A stretch of 7,667 nt of DNA from Bacteroidota bacterium (GCA_003455275.1 DMRR01000146.1:1-7667); one strand, 5' to 3'. Counted from the first letter of the stretch, positions 1 to 6,934 are shown. Notes: a model not told the origin generated them from the letters alone. A program made the numbers and translations.

Positions 1-770
1 TTGTAATCATAAATCTTCAGTTGGTTTGATGGGAACAGGCAAGTGAGAAGATAATTGTATGCTTCATCTCCCTTGTGTTTCGGATTTGCTTCGGCAAGCA
101 GCTTTGAAACACGGGATGCAGAGGCTGCACGATGATGCCCATCTGCGATGTAAGAGGTTTTTACTTTTTCATTAAATAGAAGTTTGAACCGCTCCACATG
201 TTTTGAATTACTGACCACCCACATGGAGTGAAACACATCAAAATCTGAAACGAAATGATATTCGGGAACAGTAGCCTTCACTTCATTTACCAATGTGTCA
301 ATTTCGTTTACAGGGTTGTATGCAAGAAAAATAGGATTGCCGCTGATGCCCGTTGTCATCATGTGTTCTACATTCTCAATTTCTTTTTCTTCGCGGGTGA
401 GTTCGTGTTTCTTAATATTTCCTTTCCAGTATTCGCTCACATGATAAAATGCGACAACACCGGTTTGGCTTCTTCCATTCAACATCTGACGATATATGTA
501 GAAACATTCATGCGAATCCCGCTGGAGAATTTTTTCTTTCAGCAGTTTTTGGAAATATTTTTTTGCGTGATCAAAAAGTGCGGGATCTGTTTTTGATTCT
601 GAATCCGGAAAATCAATTCGGGGTTTCACTACATGAGCAAAGGAATAAGGGTTGCGTTTTGCCTCTTCTCTTCTCTCCTCTTCATTCAATAAATTATTGG
701 GAAACACGGCCACTTTTTCAACCAATGCTTTTATCGGCCGAATGCCTTTGAATGGTTTGATTCTGTCCAT
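1..770 (-). CDS. DUF1015 family protein, C-terminus cut by window edge
   Basis: An uninterrupted reading frame runs from the ATG at 770 to the left edge, giving 256 complete codons without a stop; DUF1015 proteins are usually around 400 residues, so about the last third is missing. The N-terminus has the family's PFKGIRP signature (residues 6-12). A central block contains LNGRSQTGVVAFY (97-109), KKHELTREEKE (120-130) and ISGNPIFLAY (142-151). YIADGHHRAAS (207-217) is the most conserved-looking segment, and AYNYLL (237-242) follows. Biochemical function is unknown. The DGHHR motif resembles that of ParB/Srx-fold serine kinases (SerK, SbnI), which is suggestive only. The gene begins 11 bases after the serA stop on the same strand, so it is almost certainly co-transcribed with serA, an arrangement familiar in Bacteroidota. 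No signal peptide or membrane segment is visible, so it should be cytoplasmic. The family call is secure; the function is not. Confidence 0.93.
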   Translation of the reverse strand, partial: MDRIKPFKGIRPIKALVEKVAVFPNNLLNEEERREEAKRNPYSFAHVVKPRIDFPDSESKTDPALFDHAKKYFQKLLKEKILQRDSHECFYIYRQMLNGRSQTGVVAFYHVSEYWKGNIKKHELTREEKEIENVEHMMTTGISGNPIFLAYNPVNEIDTLVNEVKATVPEYHFVSDFDVFHSMWVVSNSKHVERFKLLFNEKVKTSYIADGHHRAASASRVSKLLAEANPKHKGDEAYNYLLTCLFPSNQLKIYDY

Positions 771-781
771 CTCTTACATAA

Positions 782-1726
782 CTATTTGAAAAAATTGATA
801 ATGATATCTGCCACTTCATTCCCGATTCGCTGCTGACCTTCAAGAGTAGAAGCTGCAATATGGGGGCTCAATGAAACGCGCGGATGTTTCAGTAAATCTT
901 CACGGGGATTTGGTTCGCCGACAAACACATCAATTCCTGCGAAAGAAATTTTTCCATTGTTCAAATAACTGAGCAAATCATTTTCATTCACCACACCGCC
1001 GCGCGCACAATTGATTACTCCTGCGCCATTTTTCATTAATTCGAAATCATTTCTGTTCAGCACTTCTTCTTTCCCGGAAACATTTACGGAGATAAAATCA
1101 CTGTTCTGCAAAACAGAATTTTTATCTGTTGTCATAACAGGAATTGAAACTGATGCACCATTACCGAATTCCAGAATAATTTCTTTCTGTTTCGGTGTGC
1201 GGTTGAAAGCAATAACATTCATTCCAACACCGAAAGCAATGCGCGCCACTTCAACACCAATATTGCCAAAGCCAATGATGCCCAGAGTTTTTCCGCGCAA
1301 CTCCCGGCCCTTTGAATAACTGGATTTGAGTTCCTTGAATTTTTCAATTCCATCTGCATTCATTTCCCGGTTTGATTCATGCAGAAACCGAACTCCTGAA
1401 AAAAGATGTGCAAATACTAATTCGGCTACGGATAGTGATGAAGCCAGCGGAGTATTACAAACTGTAATTCCTTTTGAGCGCGCATACTCTGCATCGATAT
1501 TGTCAATTCCCACACCGCCGCGAATAACCAGTTTCAGGTTTTTTGCTGCATCTATTTCCTGCTTTCGGATTTTAGTTGCGCTTCGCACTACAACCACTTC
1601 AAATTCTGAAATATGATTTGCTAAATCTTCCTGCGAAAATTTTTCTGGAGAAATTCTGAACCCGTTTTGGTGAAGTCTTTCGATCGCGGCCTTATCCAGC
1701 CCGTCGTTGGCAAGAATGTTGTTCAT
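782..1726 (-). CDS. serA: D-3-phosphoglycerate dehydrogenase, short form
   Basis: A 314-residue D-isomer-specific 2-hydroxyacid dehydrogenase, probably oxidising 3-phosphoglycerate to 3-phosphohydroxypyruvate, the first step of serine biosynthesis in the cytoplasm. The outer catalytic domain contains IRGGVGIDNID (68-78) and SVAELV (99-104). The Rossmann domain has the nucleotide loop GFGNIG (152-157). The catalytic triad is visible as Arg242 in NCARGGVVNE, Glu271 in DVFVGEP and His289 in SPHIAAST. The protein ends just after the second catalytic-domain segment, so there is no ACT or intervening domain and no obvious serine feedback site. One oddity: after the second Rossmann strand the usual Asp that binds NAD ribose is replaced by FNRTPK (174-179). 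The ATG at 1726 lacks a Shine-Dalgarno sequence but lies shortly downstream of a strong promoter match. Co-location with a DUF1015 gene supports SerA over a generic hydroxyacid dehydrogenase. No serC is visible in the window. Confidence 0.85.
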   Translation of the reverse strand: MNNILANDGLDKAAIERLHQNGFRISPEKFSQEDLANHISEFEVVVVRSATKIRKQEIDAAKNLKLVIRGGVGIDNIDAEYARSKGITVCNTPLASSLSVAELVFAHLFSGVRFLHESNREMNADGIEKFKELKSSYSKGRELRGKTLGIIGFGNIGVEVARIAFGVGMNVIAFNRTPKQKEIILEFGNGASVSIPVMTTDKNSVLQNSDFISVNVSGKEEVLNRNDFELMKNGAGVINCARGGVVNENDLLSYLNNGKISFAGIDVFVGEPNPREDLLKHPRVSLSPHIAASTLEGQQRIGNEVADIIINFFK

Positions 1727-1748
1727 TCAGTTTTGAAAAAATAGAGTT

Positions 1749-1779
1749 CAAACCTAAAAGGTTTCTCCAGATGGCAAAA
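1749..1779 (-). promoter_or_regulatory. Bacteroidota-type promoter for serA-DUF1015
   Basis: Read on the minus strand, TTTTG (1779-1775) is followed after 18 bases by TAGGTTTG (1756-1749). This matches every fixed base of the Bacteroidota primary sigma factor -7 box TAnnTTTG, with a TTTG-like -33 box at close to the usual spacing. Transcription would begin around 1742-1745, leaving a leader of roughly 16-20 bases before the serA ATG at 1726. This is pattern matching only; no start site has been mapped. Confidence 0.6.
1750..1764. promoter_or_regulatory. Inverted repeat overlapping the serA -7 box, possible operator
   Basis: AAACCTAAAAGGTTT is a perfect inverted repeat with 6-base arms and a 3-base centre. 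Its left arm lies inside the predicted -7 box of the serA promoter, where a bound repressor would block RNA polymerase. The arms are short and A/T-rich at their ends, so chance remains possible. Confidence 0.3.
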
Positions 1780-1834
1780 GCAATCACCAAACTCCTCTCA
1801 AAAATTTATTTGTGGTCATTAAACATTTTCACCT

Positions 1835-1844
1835 GACAATTGTC
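1835..1844. promoter_or_regulatory. Perfect 10-base palindrome GACAATTGTC in the divergent spacer
   Basis: GACAATTGTC is fully self-complementary and lies in the 174-base spacer between the divergent serA and DUF1800 genes, 57 bases before the DUF1800 start. Palindromes of this size can be dimeric regulator sites, but this is a single copy and no matching regulator is encoded nearby. Confidence 0.2.
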
Positions 1845-1853
1845 TTTCTTTTA

Positions 1854-1882
1854 TTGAATAGTTTTTTTTAATCTTTAGTTTG
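1854..1882 (+). promoter_or_regulatory. Weak candidate promoter for DUF1800-DUF1501
   Basis: TTG (1854-1856), an 18-base spacer and TTAGTTTG (1875-1882) match the Bacteroidota -33/-7 pattern with one mismatch in the -7 box. The implied leader before the ATG at 1901 would be only about a dozen bases. A similarly imperfect box, TTTATTTG, lies at 1805-1812. Neither is strong, so the promoter is only tentatively placed. Confidence 0.25.
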
Positions 1883-1900
1883 TAATTTGAATCAGGAATT

Positions 1901-3283
1901 ATGCTGTCAGAAAAAATAAAAATCCGTCATTTATATCTGCGTGCTGGATTTGGATATACTGCTGCCGAAGACTCAGAATTTGATAAACAGAAACTAAATG
2001 AACATATAGAAACTCTATTTAAAAACTCAGCTGTCGTTGAGGATCTGAATTTTCTTCCGCCACCTCTCAAAGAAGGACAGGAAGCCTCTACTACAAAAGT
2101 TCTGCTTCTTATTTTAAGGTCAGTTGAAGAAGCACAGGATTTGAGCATGGCCTGGATGCGCAGAATGGCATCCACCAAAGCATCACTGAGAGAACGGATG
2201 ACAATGTTCTGGCACAATCATTTTGCGACCAATGTTCCGTTTGCGTACCTGATGCAGGTTCAGAATAACACTTTGCGAAAACATGCGCTCGGAAATTTTC
2301 GGGAAATGGTTCATGCAATAGCCAAAGATCCGGCAATGATTAATTACCTCGGGAGTCAGCAAAACCATAAAGATAATCCTAATGAAAATTTTGCCCGCGA
2401 GTTGATGGAACTCTTTACACTGGGTGTGGGACACTATACTGAAAAAGATGTGAAAGAAAGCGCACGGGCTTTTACAGGATGGACGATTGACCGAACCGGA
2501 AATTATTTATTCAAAGTAAATGATCATGACGATGGCGAAAAAACTTTCCGTGGTGAAACCGGAAACTTCAACGGCGATGAAATCATTGATATGCTACTGA
2601 ATGATAAACAAACGGCTCTTTACATCACACGAAAAATTTACAGTGAGTTTGTAAATGAAATTGTGGATGAAGAAAGAGTTGCCTCTCTTGCAGATGATTT
2701 TTTTACAAGCAAATACGATATACAAAAGTTGATGCGCTCCATTTTTTCTTCCGAATGGTTTTATGAAGAAAAAAATATCGGCTCAAAAATTTCTTCCCCT
2801 GTAGATTTCATGATCAGGTTGAAAAAGTTTACAAACATTTCACCTAAAGATGATACAGTACAGGTAAAATTTATGACGCTCTTAGGTCAGCTTTTATTTT
2901 TTCCTCCCAGTGTGGCCGGATGGAAGGGAGGAAGAAACTGGATAGATGGTGCTTCATTATTTCTCAGAATGAATCTTCCGCTCGCCACAAAAGGGAAATT
3001 CAAAATCAACGCAACTGTGAAAAATGCTCCTGAAGAATCAGGCGATTCCAAACCTGCGCAGGAACTTTTATTCACTGCCGACTGGGCCTCACTTGCTTCC
3101 GTTGTTTCCGGCGAAAGCGACAAAGATTTAATTGACTCTGCTTCAGAAAAATTTTTACAAACTCCATTAACTGAACCGGAGAAAGAAAAACTGATTGCAT
3201 TGTTGAGTCAATCTGACTCCGCCTCAAAAAAAACCGACGCGATAGTTTATGTAATGACTTCCCCAAATTTTCAACTGATATGA
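1901..3283 (+). CDS. DUF1800 domain-containing protein
   Basis: A 460-residue DUF1800 protein, close to the usual family length. The N-terminus carries the family opening RHLYLRAGFGYT (9-20). Further signatures follow: MTMFWHNHFAT (100-110), NENFARELMELFTLG (161-175), AFTGWTI (190-196), FFPPSVAGWKGGRNWI (333-348), and the terminal AIVYVMTSPNFQL (447-459). The biochemical role is unknown. The start is well fixed: an in-frame TAA lies at 1883-1885, just upstream, and AGGA (1894-1897) sits 3 bases before the ATG, so no N-terminal signal peptide has been missed. The protein has no hydrophobic leader and no obvious transmembrane helix. Its stop overlaps the start of the DUF1501 gene (ATGA), indicating translational coupling. 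Paired with DUF1501, it presumably acts with that exported protein. Family assignment is confident; function is open. Confidence 0.93.
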   Translation: MLSEKIKIRHLYLRAGFGYTAAEDSEFDKQKLNEHIETLFKNSAVVEDLNFLPPPLKEGQEASTTKVLLLILRSVEEAQDLSMAWMRRMASTKASLRERMTMFWHNHFATNVPFAYLMQVQNNTLRKHALGNFREMVHAIAKDPAMINYLGSQQNHKDNPNENFARELMELFTLGVGHYTEKDVKESARAFTGWTIDRTGNYLFKVNDHDDGEKTFRGETGNFNGDEIIDMLLNDKQTALYITRKIYSEFVNEIVDEERVASLADDFFTSKYDIQKLMRSIFSSEWFYEEKNIGSKISSPVDFMIRLKKFTNISPKDDTVQVKFMTLLGQLLFFPPSVAGWKGGRNWIDGASLFLRMNLPLATKGKFKINATVKNAPEESGDSKPAQELLFTADWASLASVVSGESDKDLIDSASEKFLQTPLTEPEKEKLIALLSQSDSASKKTDAIVYVMTSPNFQLI

Positions 3284-4488
3284 GCAAAAAAATTTCAAGA
3301 AGAGATTTCGTTCAGTACTCAGGGTTGATTTCTGCCTCAATGATGATTCCCGGATTTTTAAAAGTGAGCGGAAAAAGTCTTGCTGATTTTAATGGAAAAA
3401 AATTGGTGATCATACAACTGACAGGAGGTAATGATGGTTTAAATACAATCATTCCGTATTCAAATGATTTGTATTACTCCAATCGTCCGGACATAGGAGT
3501 AAAAAAAGGTGACTTAATAATTCTGAATGATGACCTCGCGTTCAATCCGGCACTTGAGTCCTTCACCGACTTGTGGGAGAAAGGAAGCATGAGCATATTA
3601 AACAGTGTGGGTTATCCAAATCCTAACCGTTCGCACTTTCGTTCGCGTGATATCTGGCATTCTGCTTCTGATGAAAACATCACACTTACTACCGGTTGGG
3701 TGGCGCGTGCATTTGACAGCAAATGCCCGGATGGAAATTGTGCGCTGCCTCATCACGCAATTGAAATTGACAGTTCACTGTCATTAGTTTTTAGAGGAGA
3801 AAAATTTAACGGGCTCGCCATGGACAAACCAAGTGAACTTGGAGCGGGACTTCACAATCCGGTAATTGAATCTTTCTCGGCATTGAATGAAAGCAAGGTC
3901 ATCAGCAATCACGATTTTCTATATAAAGAAATGGTTGACACTTATCACTCCGCAGATTATGTCATTTCAAAATCAAAAGTGTATAACACTACTGTAACAT
4001 ATCCAACGAGTGAATTCTCTCGTCGCTTAAAAACAATTGCACAATTAATCAACGGAGGATCTGAGACTAAGGTATATTATGCATCGCTTCCAGGATTCGA
4101 TACTCATGTTCAGCAAAATGCTTTTCACCCAAAACAACTCCGGATGCTTTCAGAAGGATTGAATGCTTTTTACCAGGATTTGAAATTGGGGAATGAATGG
4201 AATAACACTTTAGTTATGGTTTATTCAGAATTTGGACGAAGATTAAAACAGAATGGAGCACGCGGTACCGACCATGGAACCGGAAATAATGTTTTGTTCT
4301 TTGGCGGCAGTTTGAATAAACTCGGAATTCTGAATCAACCAGCAAACCTCGCAGACCTTGAAGACGGAGACATTAAGCATACAGTTGATTTCCGTTCGGT
4401 GTATGCAACGCTTTTAAAAAAGTGGTTGAATATTGAGCCTTCTGTTATTCTGGGAAGGGAGTTACCTATTCTGGATTATCTGGTCTGA
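3280..4488 (+). CDS. DUF1501 domain-containing protein with Tat signal
   Basis: A 402-residue DUF1501 protein, a family related by fold to alkaline phosphatases and sulfatases. The N-terminus is a twin-arginine signal: SRRDF (6-10), then a moderately hydrophobic stretch LISASMMIPGFL (16-27), with possible cleavage near residue 35. This predicts folded export through Tat to the periplasm. Domain signatures are IIQLTGGNDGLNTIIPY (44-60), NRSHFRSRDIWHS (116-128), PGFDTHVQQ (271-279), SEFGRR (316-321) and GTDHGTGN (329-336). Asp274, His276, Asp331 and His332 look like candidate metal ligands by analogy with the superfamily; this is inference. The ATG overlaps the DUF1800 stop by four bases, and no separate promoter is needed. 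Substrate and activity are not known. The short C-terminal region ends soon after VDFRSVYATLLKKWL (369-383), the normal family ending. Confidence 0.95.
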   Translation: MSKKISRRDFVQYSGLISASMMIPGFLKVSGKSLADFNGKKLVIIQLTGGNDGLNTIIPYSNDLYYSNRPDIGVKKGDLIILNDDLAFNPALESFTDLWEKGSMSILNSVGYPNPNRSHFRSRDIWHSASDENITLTTGWVARAFDSKCPDGNCALPHHAIEIDSSLSLVFRGEKFNGLAMDKPSELGAGLHNPVIESFSALNESKVISNHDFLYKEMVDTYHSADYVISKSKVYNTTVTYPTSEFSRRLKTIAQLINGGSETKVYYASLPGFDTHVQQNAFHPKQLRMLSEGLNAFYQDLKLGNEWNNTLVMVYSEFGRRLKQNGARGTDHGTGNNVLFFGGSLNKLGILNQPANLADLEDGDIKHTVDFRSVYATLLKKWLNIEPSVILGRELPILDYLV

Positions 4489-4567
4489 AAATATTTTTCG
4501 TGCTCACGCTACTATTCAAATTGCTTATCTGTATAAAATGTGATTTCTTATGTTCGCCATCTACTGA
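4489..4567 (+). other. Spacer between DUF1501 and radA
   Basis: This 79-base A/T-rich spacer contains no convincing terminator hairpin. The nearest promoter-like element is TATGTTCG (4549-4556), one mismatch from TAnnTTTG, but the only upstream TTG (4521-4523) is 25 bases away, too far for the usual spacing. radA may therefore be read through from the genes upstream or use a poorly matching promoter. Confidence 0.4.
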
Positions 4568-5929
4568 ATGAGCAAAGTCAAAACGGTTTTTTATTGTTCT
4601 AATTGCGGAGCGCAATCTTCAAAATGGATTGGCAAATGTCCCAGTTGTGGTGAGTGGAATACTTATACTGAAGAAGTGATTGAGCGAGAGAAAGGAACTT
4701 CTTCGTGGAAGAAAAAAGAAAATCCAACCGCTAAACCAAAAACAGTTCAGGAAATAAAACCAATTCCCGAAGAAAGAATTGTAACTCACGATAGCGAACT
4801 GAATCGAGTTCTAGGCGGCGGAATTGTGCCGGGCTCTCTGATACTAATTGGTGGTGAACCCGGAATCGGAAAATCAACTTTACTGTTACAACTCGCGCTT
4901 CGTTTAGAAAAAATAAAAGTGCTCTATGTAAGTGGTGAGGAAAGCGATCATCAAATAAGAATGCGCGCAGAAAGAATCGGAGTAAAAAATTCAGAATGCT
5001 ACATATTACCTGAAACTTCTACCGCACTCGTTTTTCGCCACATTCAGGATTTGCAGCCACAGATAGTAATTGTAGATTCAATTCAAACCATGCAAACTGA
5101 ATTGGTAGATTCCACTGCAGGAAGCATTTCGCAAATAAGAGAATGCGCCGGAGAGTTTCAGCGCTATGCAAAAGAGAGCGGCGTTCCGGTTTTTCTGATT
5201 GGTCACATTACAAAAGAAGGAGTGATTGCCGGACCAAAAATTCTGGAACACATGGTAGACACGGTTCTTCAGTTTGAAGGAGACAGGCATTATTCATATC
5301 GTATTCTGCGCACACAAAAAAATCGTTTTGGTTCAGCAAGTGAATTAGGAATTTATGAAATGCAGGGAGAGGGATTACGCGAAGTCACTAATCCTTCAGA
5401 AATATTAATTACACAGCGAGAAGAGATGCTGAGCGGAATTTCAATTGCAGCCACACTTGAAGGAATGCGCCCGCTGTTAGTGGAAACACAGGCGCTCGTT
5501 ACGCAGGCAGTGTATGGAACTCCGCAACGAACCACTACCGGTTTCGATGGACAGCGTATGCGAATGTTGCTTGCCGTATTAGAAAAGCGTTGCGGATTTT
5601 TTTTCGGAGTGAAGGATGTGTTTTTAAATATTGCAGGAGGGATATCAGTAGAAGATCCTGCGATTGATTTATCGGTTATTGCTTCTATACTCTCCTCTTA
5701 TGAAGACAAACCGCTTCCGCCCAACATTTGTTTCAGTGGTGAAATAGGATTAAGCGGAGAGATTCGTGCAGTTAATAGAATTGAACAACGGATAAGTGAA
5801 GCAGCGAAACTTGGATTTGAAAAAATATTTGTTTCCGGTTACAACAAAAAAATCAACGGCTCAGGCAAGTCGCGAATCGAAGTGATTGCGGTCAATAAGG
5901 TGGAAGATCTCATTCGAAGGATATTGTAA
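4568..5929 (+). CDS. radA: DNA repair and recombination protein RadA/Sms
   Basis: A complete 453-residue RadA, the usual length. An N-terminal four-cysteine zinc finger (Cys10, Cys13, Cys24, Cys27) leads into a RecA-like ATPase core with Walker A GEPGIGKST (96-104) and Walker B IVIVDSIQT (166-174). The RadA-specific KNRFG motif is at 251-255. The C-terminal third is the Lon-protease-like domain, with DPAIDLSVIASIL (363-375) and GEIGLSGEIRAV (391-402). RadA is a DNA-dependent helicase-like ATPase that promotes branch migration during recombinational repair; in transformable bacteria it extends the recombination intermediate made by RecA. It acts in the cytoplasm. The start matches the family N-terminus, but no clear Shine-Dalgarno sequence precedes it. 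Its last 23 codons overlap, antisense, the end of the small membrane-protein gene on the minus strand. No key residue is missing. Confidence 0.98.
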   Translation: MSKVKTVFYCSNCGAQSSKWIGKCPSCGEWNTYTEEVIEREKGTSSWKKKENPTAKPKTVQEIKPIPEERIVTHDSELNRVLGGGIVPGSLILIGGEPGIGKSTLLLQLALRLEKIKVLYVSGEESDHQIRMRAERIGVKNSECYILPETSTALVFRHIQDLQPQIVIVDSIQTMQTELVDSTAGSISQIRECAGEFQRYAKESGVPVFLIGHITKEGVIAGPKILEHMVDTVLQFEGDRHYSYRILRTQKNRFGSASELGIYEMQGEGLREVTNPSEILITQREEMLSGISIAATLEGMRPLLVETQALVTQAVYGTPQRTTTGFDGQRMRMLLAVLEKRCGFFFGVKDVFLNIAGGISVEDPAIDLSVIASILSSYEDKPLPPNICFSGEIGLSGEIRAVNRIEQRISEAAKLGFEKIFVSGYNKKINGSGKSRIEVIAVNKVEDLIRRIL

Positions 5930-6145
5930 GCTCCGATGCTCATAAAAGCGTGGCTCCACTTCCACTATCAAAAAAGTTATCACGAAAAAAATTCCAAGAA
6001 GAAACATACAGAAGGCAACCCACTCGCGCGGCAATTCTCTGCCTCCGATTTTATATTTCAATCCTTCGCGATTCCTGAGTCGGGAATAACTGATAGCCCC
6101 AAACACAGCGCAAAAAACTCCGATAGCAAGAATGATGTAAATCAT
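5861..6145 (-). CDS. Small two-helix membrane protein, uncharacterised
   Basis: A predicted 94-residue protein I do not recognise. From the ATG at 6145 it shows a hydrophobic helix at about residues 2-19 (IYIILAIGVFCAVFGAIS), then a basic loop with SRLRNREGLKYKIGGRELPR (21-40). A second helix lies at about 43-61 (VAFCMFLLGIFFVITFLIV), followed by a charged, aromatic tail. The basic loop suggests a cytoplasmic hairpin of the inner membrane. The frame stays open upstream to an ATG at 6250, but the added 35 residues would run antisense into comF and lack membrane character, so 6145 is preferred. Residues 73-94 are encoded opposite the end of radA, an unusual convergent overlap; the tail may be constrained by radA rather than by its own function. 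The membrane pattern fits a real gene better than the polar frame on the opposite strand, but there is no homology support. Confidence 0.55.
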   Translation of the reverse strand: MIYIILAIGVFCAVFGAISYSRLRNREGLKYKIGGRELPREWVAFCMFLLGIFFVITFLIVEVEPRFYEHRSLQYPSNEIFHLIDRNHFDSRLA

Positions 6146-6217
6146 GGGGCAAATAAAGTTTATTGATTCATTGGTAAAGGAAAAATTATTTTCTTCGTCA
6201 GCAATTACAATGAAGCC

Positions 6218-6934
6218 ATGCTTCGGCAGTCTGCAAAATTTATTCAGCAATGTTGGGAAGATATGCTTTTCCTGTTTTTCCCTGAAGTATGCGCTGCTTG
6301 CGAGAGAAGTTTAGTGAGCCACGAACAAATTCTTTGTACCACATGTAAATTCAAGTTGCCGCGTACCGGTTTTCATAATTGGGATGATAATTTTATGATG
6401 AAACATTTTTGGGGCCGGGTAGATCTTAAAGCGGCTTATTCATTTTTATATTTCAGTAAAGAAACAAAAGTGCAGCGTCTGCTTCATTTACTTAAATACA
6501 AAGGCCGCCCGGAAATAGGAAATTACATTGGCGATTTATATGGAAGTGAACTGAAAAATGATGGAGCGGTTGACCACATTGATTTTATTATTCCGGTGCC
6601 GCTTCATCCAACCAAGGAGGAAGCAAGAGGCTACAATCAGGCACTGAAATTTGCTGAAGGTATTTCTGAAGCAACAGGAATTCCTGTGCGCCATGATTTC
6701 CTTGTTCGCGGGACCATCTCCGAAACACAGGCAAAAAAATCCAGGTTCGAAAGATGGAGAAATGTGAAAGACAAATTCTTCAGCAAGAACGAAAATAAAT
6801 GGCGGGGAAAAAATATTTTGCTGGTAGATGATGTCATGACAACAGGAAGCACACTTGAAGCATGTTGCCGCGGTTTGCTAGATAAATGCGAGGTAAATAT
6901 TACAGTCGCCACAATTGCTGTCGCAATTCACTAA
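6218..6934 (+). CDS. comF: ComF family protein, phosphoribosyltransferase fold
   Basis: A complete 238-residue ComF-family protein. An N-terminal zinc-binding site is formed by Cys25, Cys28, Cys40 and Cys43. The phosphoribosyltransferase-like domain follows, with VPLHPTKEEARGYNQAL (127-143) and the PRPP-binding loop LLVDDVMTTGST (201-212), including the paired acidic residues Asp204 and Asp205. In naturally transformable bacteria ComF works in the cytoplasm on incoming single-stranded DNA with other competence proteins; the family is also widespread in species without proven competence, so the role here is inferred. The ATG at 6218 was chosen; a second in-frame ATG at 6263 (residue 16) would still leave the zinc site intact and is possible. 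The gene is followed after 47 bases by the end of a convergent gene. radA lies just upstream on the same strand, 288 bases away, with the small minus-strand gene between them. Confidence 0.95.
   Translation: MLRQSAKFIQQCWEDMLFLFFPEVCAACERSLVSHEQILCTTCKFKLPRTGFHNWDDNFMMKHFWGRVDLKAAYSFLYFSKETKVQRLLHLLKYKGRPEIGNYIGDLYGSELKNDGAVDHIDFIIPVPLHPTKEEARGYNQALKFAEGISEATGIPVRHDFLVRGTISETQAKKSRFERWRNVKDKFFSKNENKWRGKNILLVDDVMTTGSTLEACCRGLLDKCEVNITVATIAVAIH

Noticed and set aside
255..751. Two plus-strand frames opposite the DUF1015 gene
   Set aside because: They lie entirely antisense to a clearly conserved coding frame, overlap each other, and show no family signature; they are shadows.
1011..1616. Plus-strand frames opposite serA
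   Set aside because: Low-complexity Ser/Pro/Thr-rich translations typical of the reverse of a real gene; serA motifs on the other strand are unambiguous.
4549..4556. TATGTTCG as a radA promoter -7 box
   Set aside because: One mismatch to TAnnTTTG and no -33 element at a suitable distance; the nearest TTG is 25 bases upstream.
5936..6166. Plus-strand frame of 76 codons between radA and comF
   Set aside because: Its translation is polar, Lys/Ser/Asn-rich and without motifs, whereas the opposite strand gives two well-formed membrane helices in the same interval.
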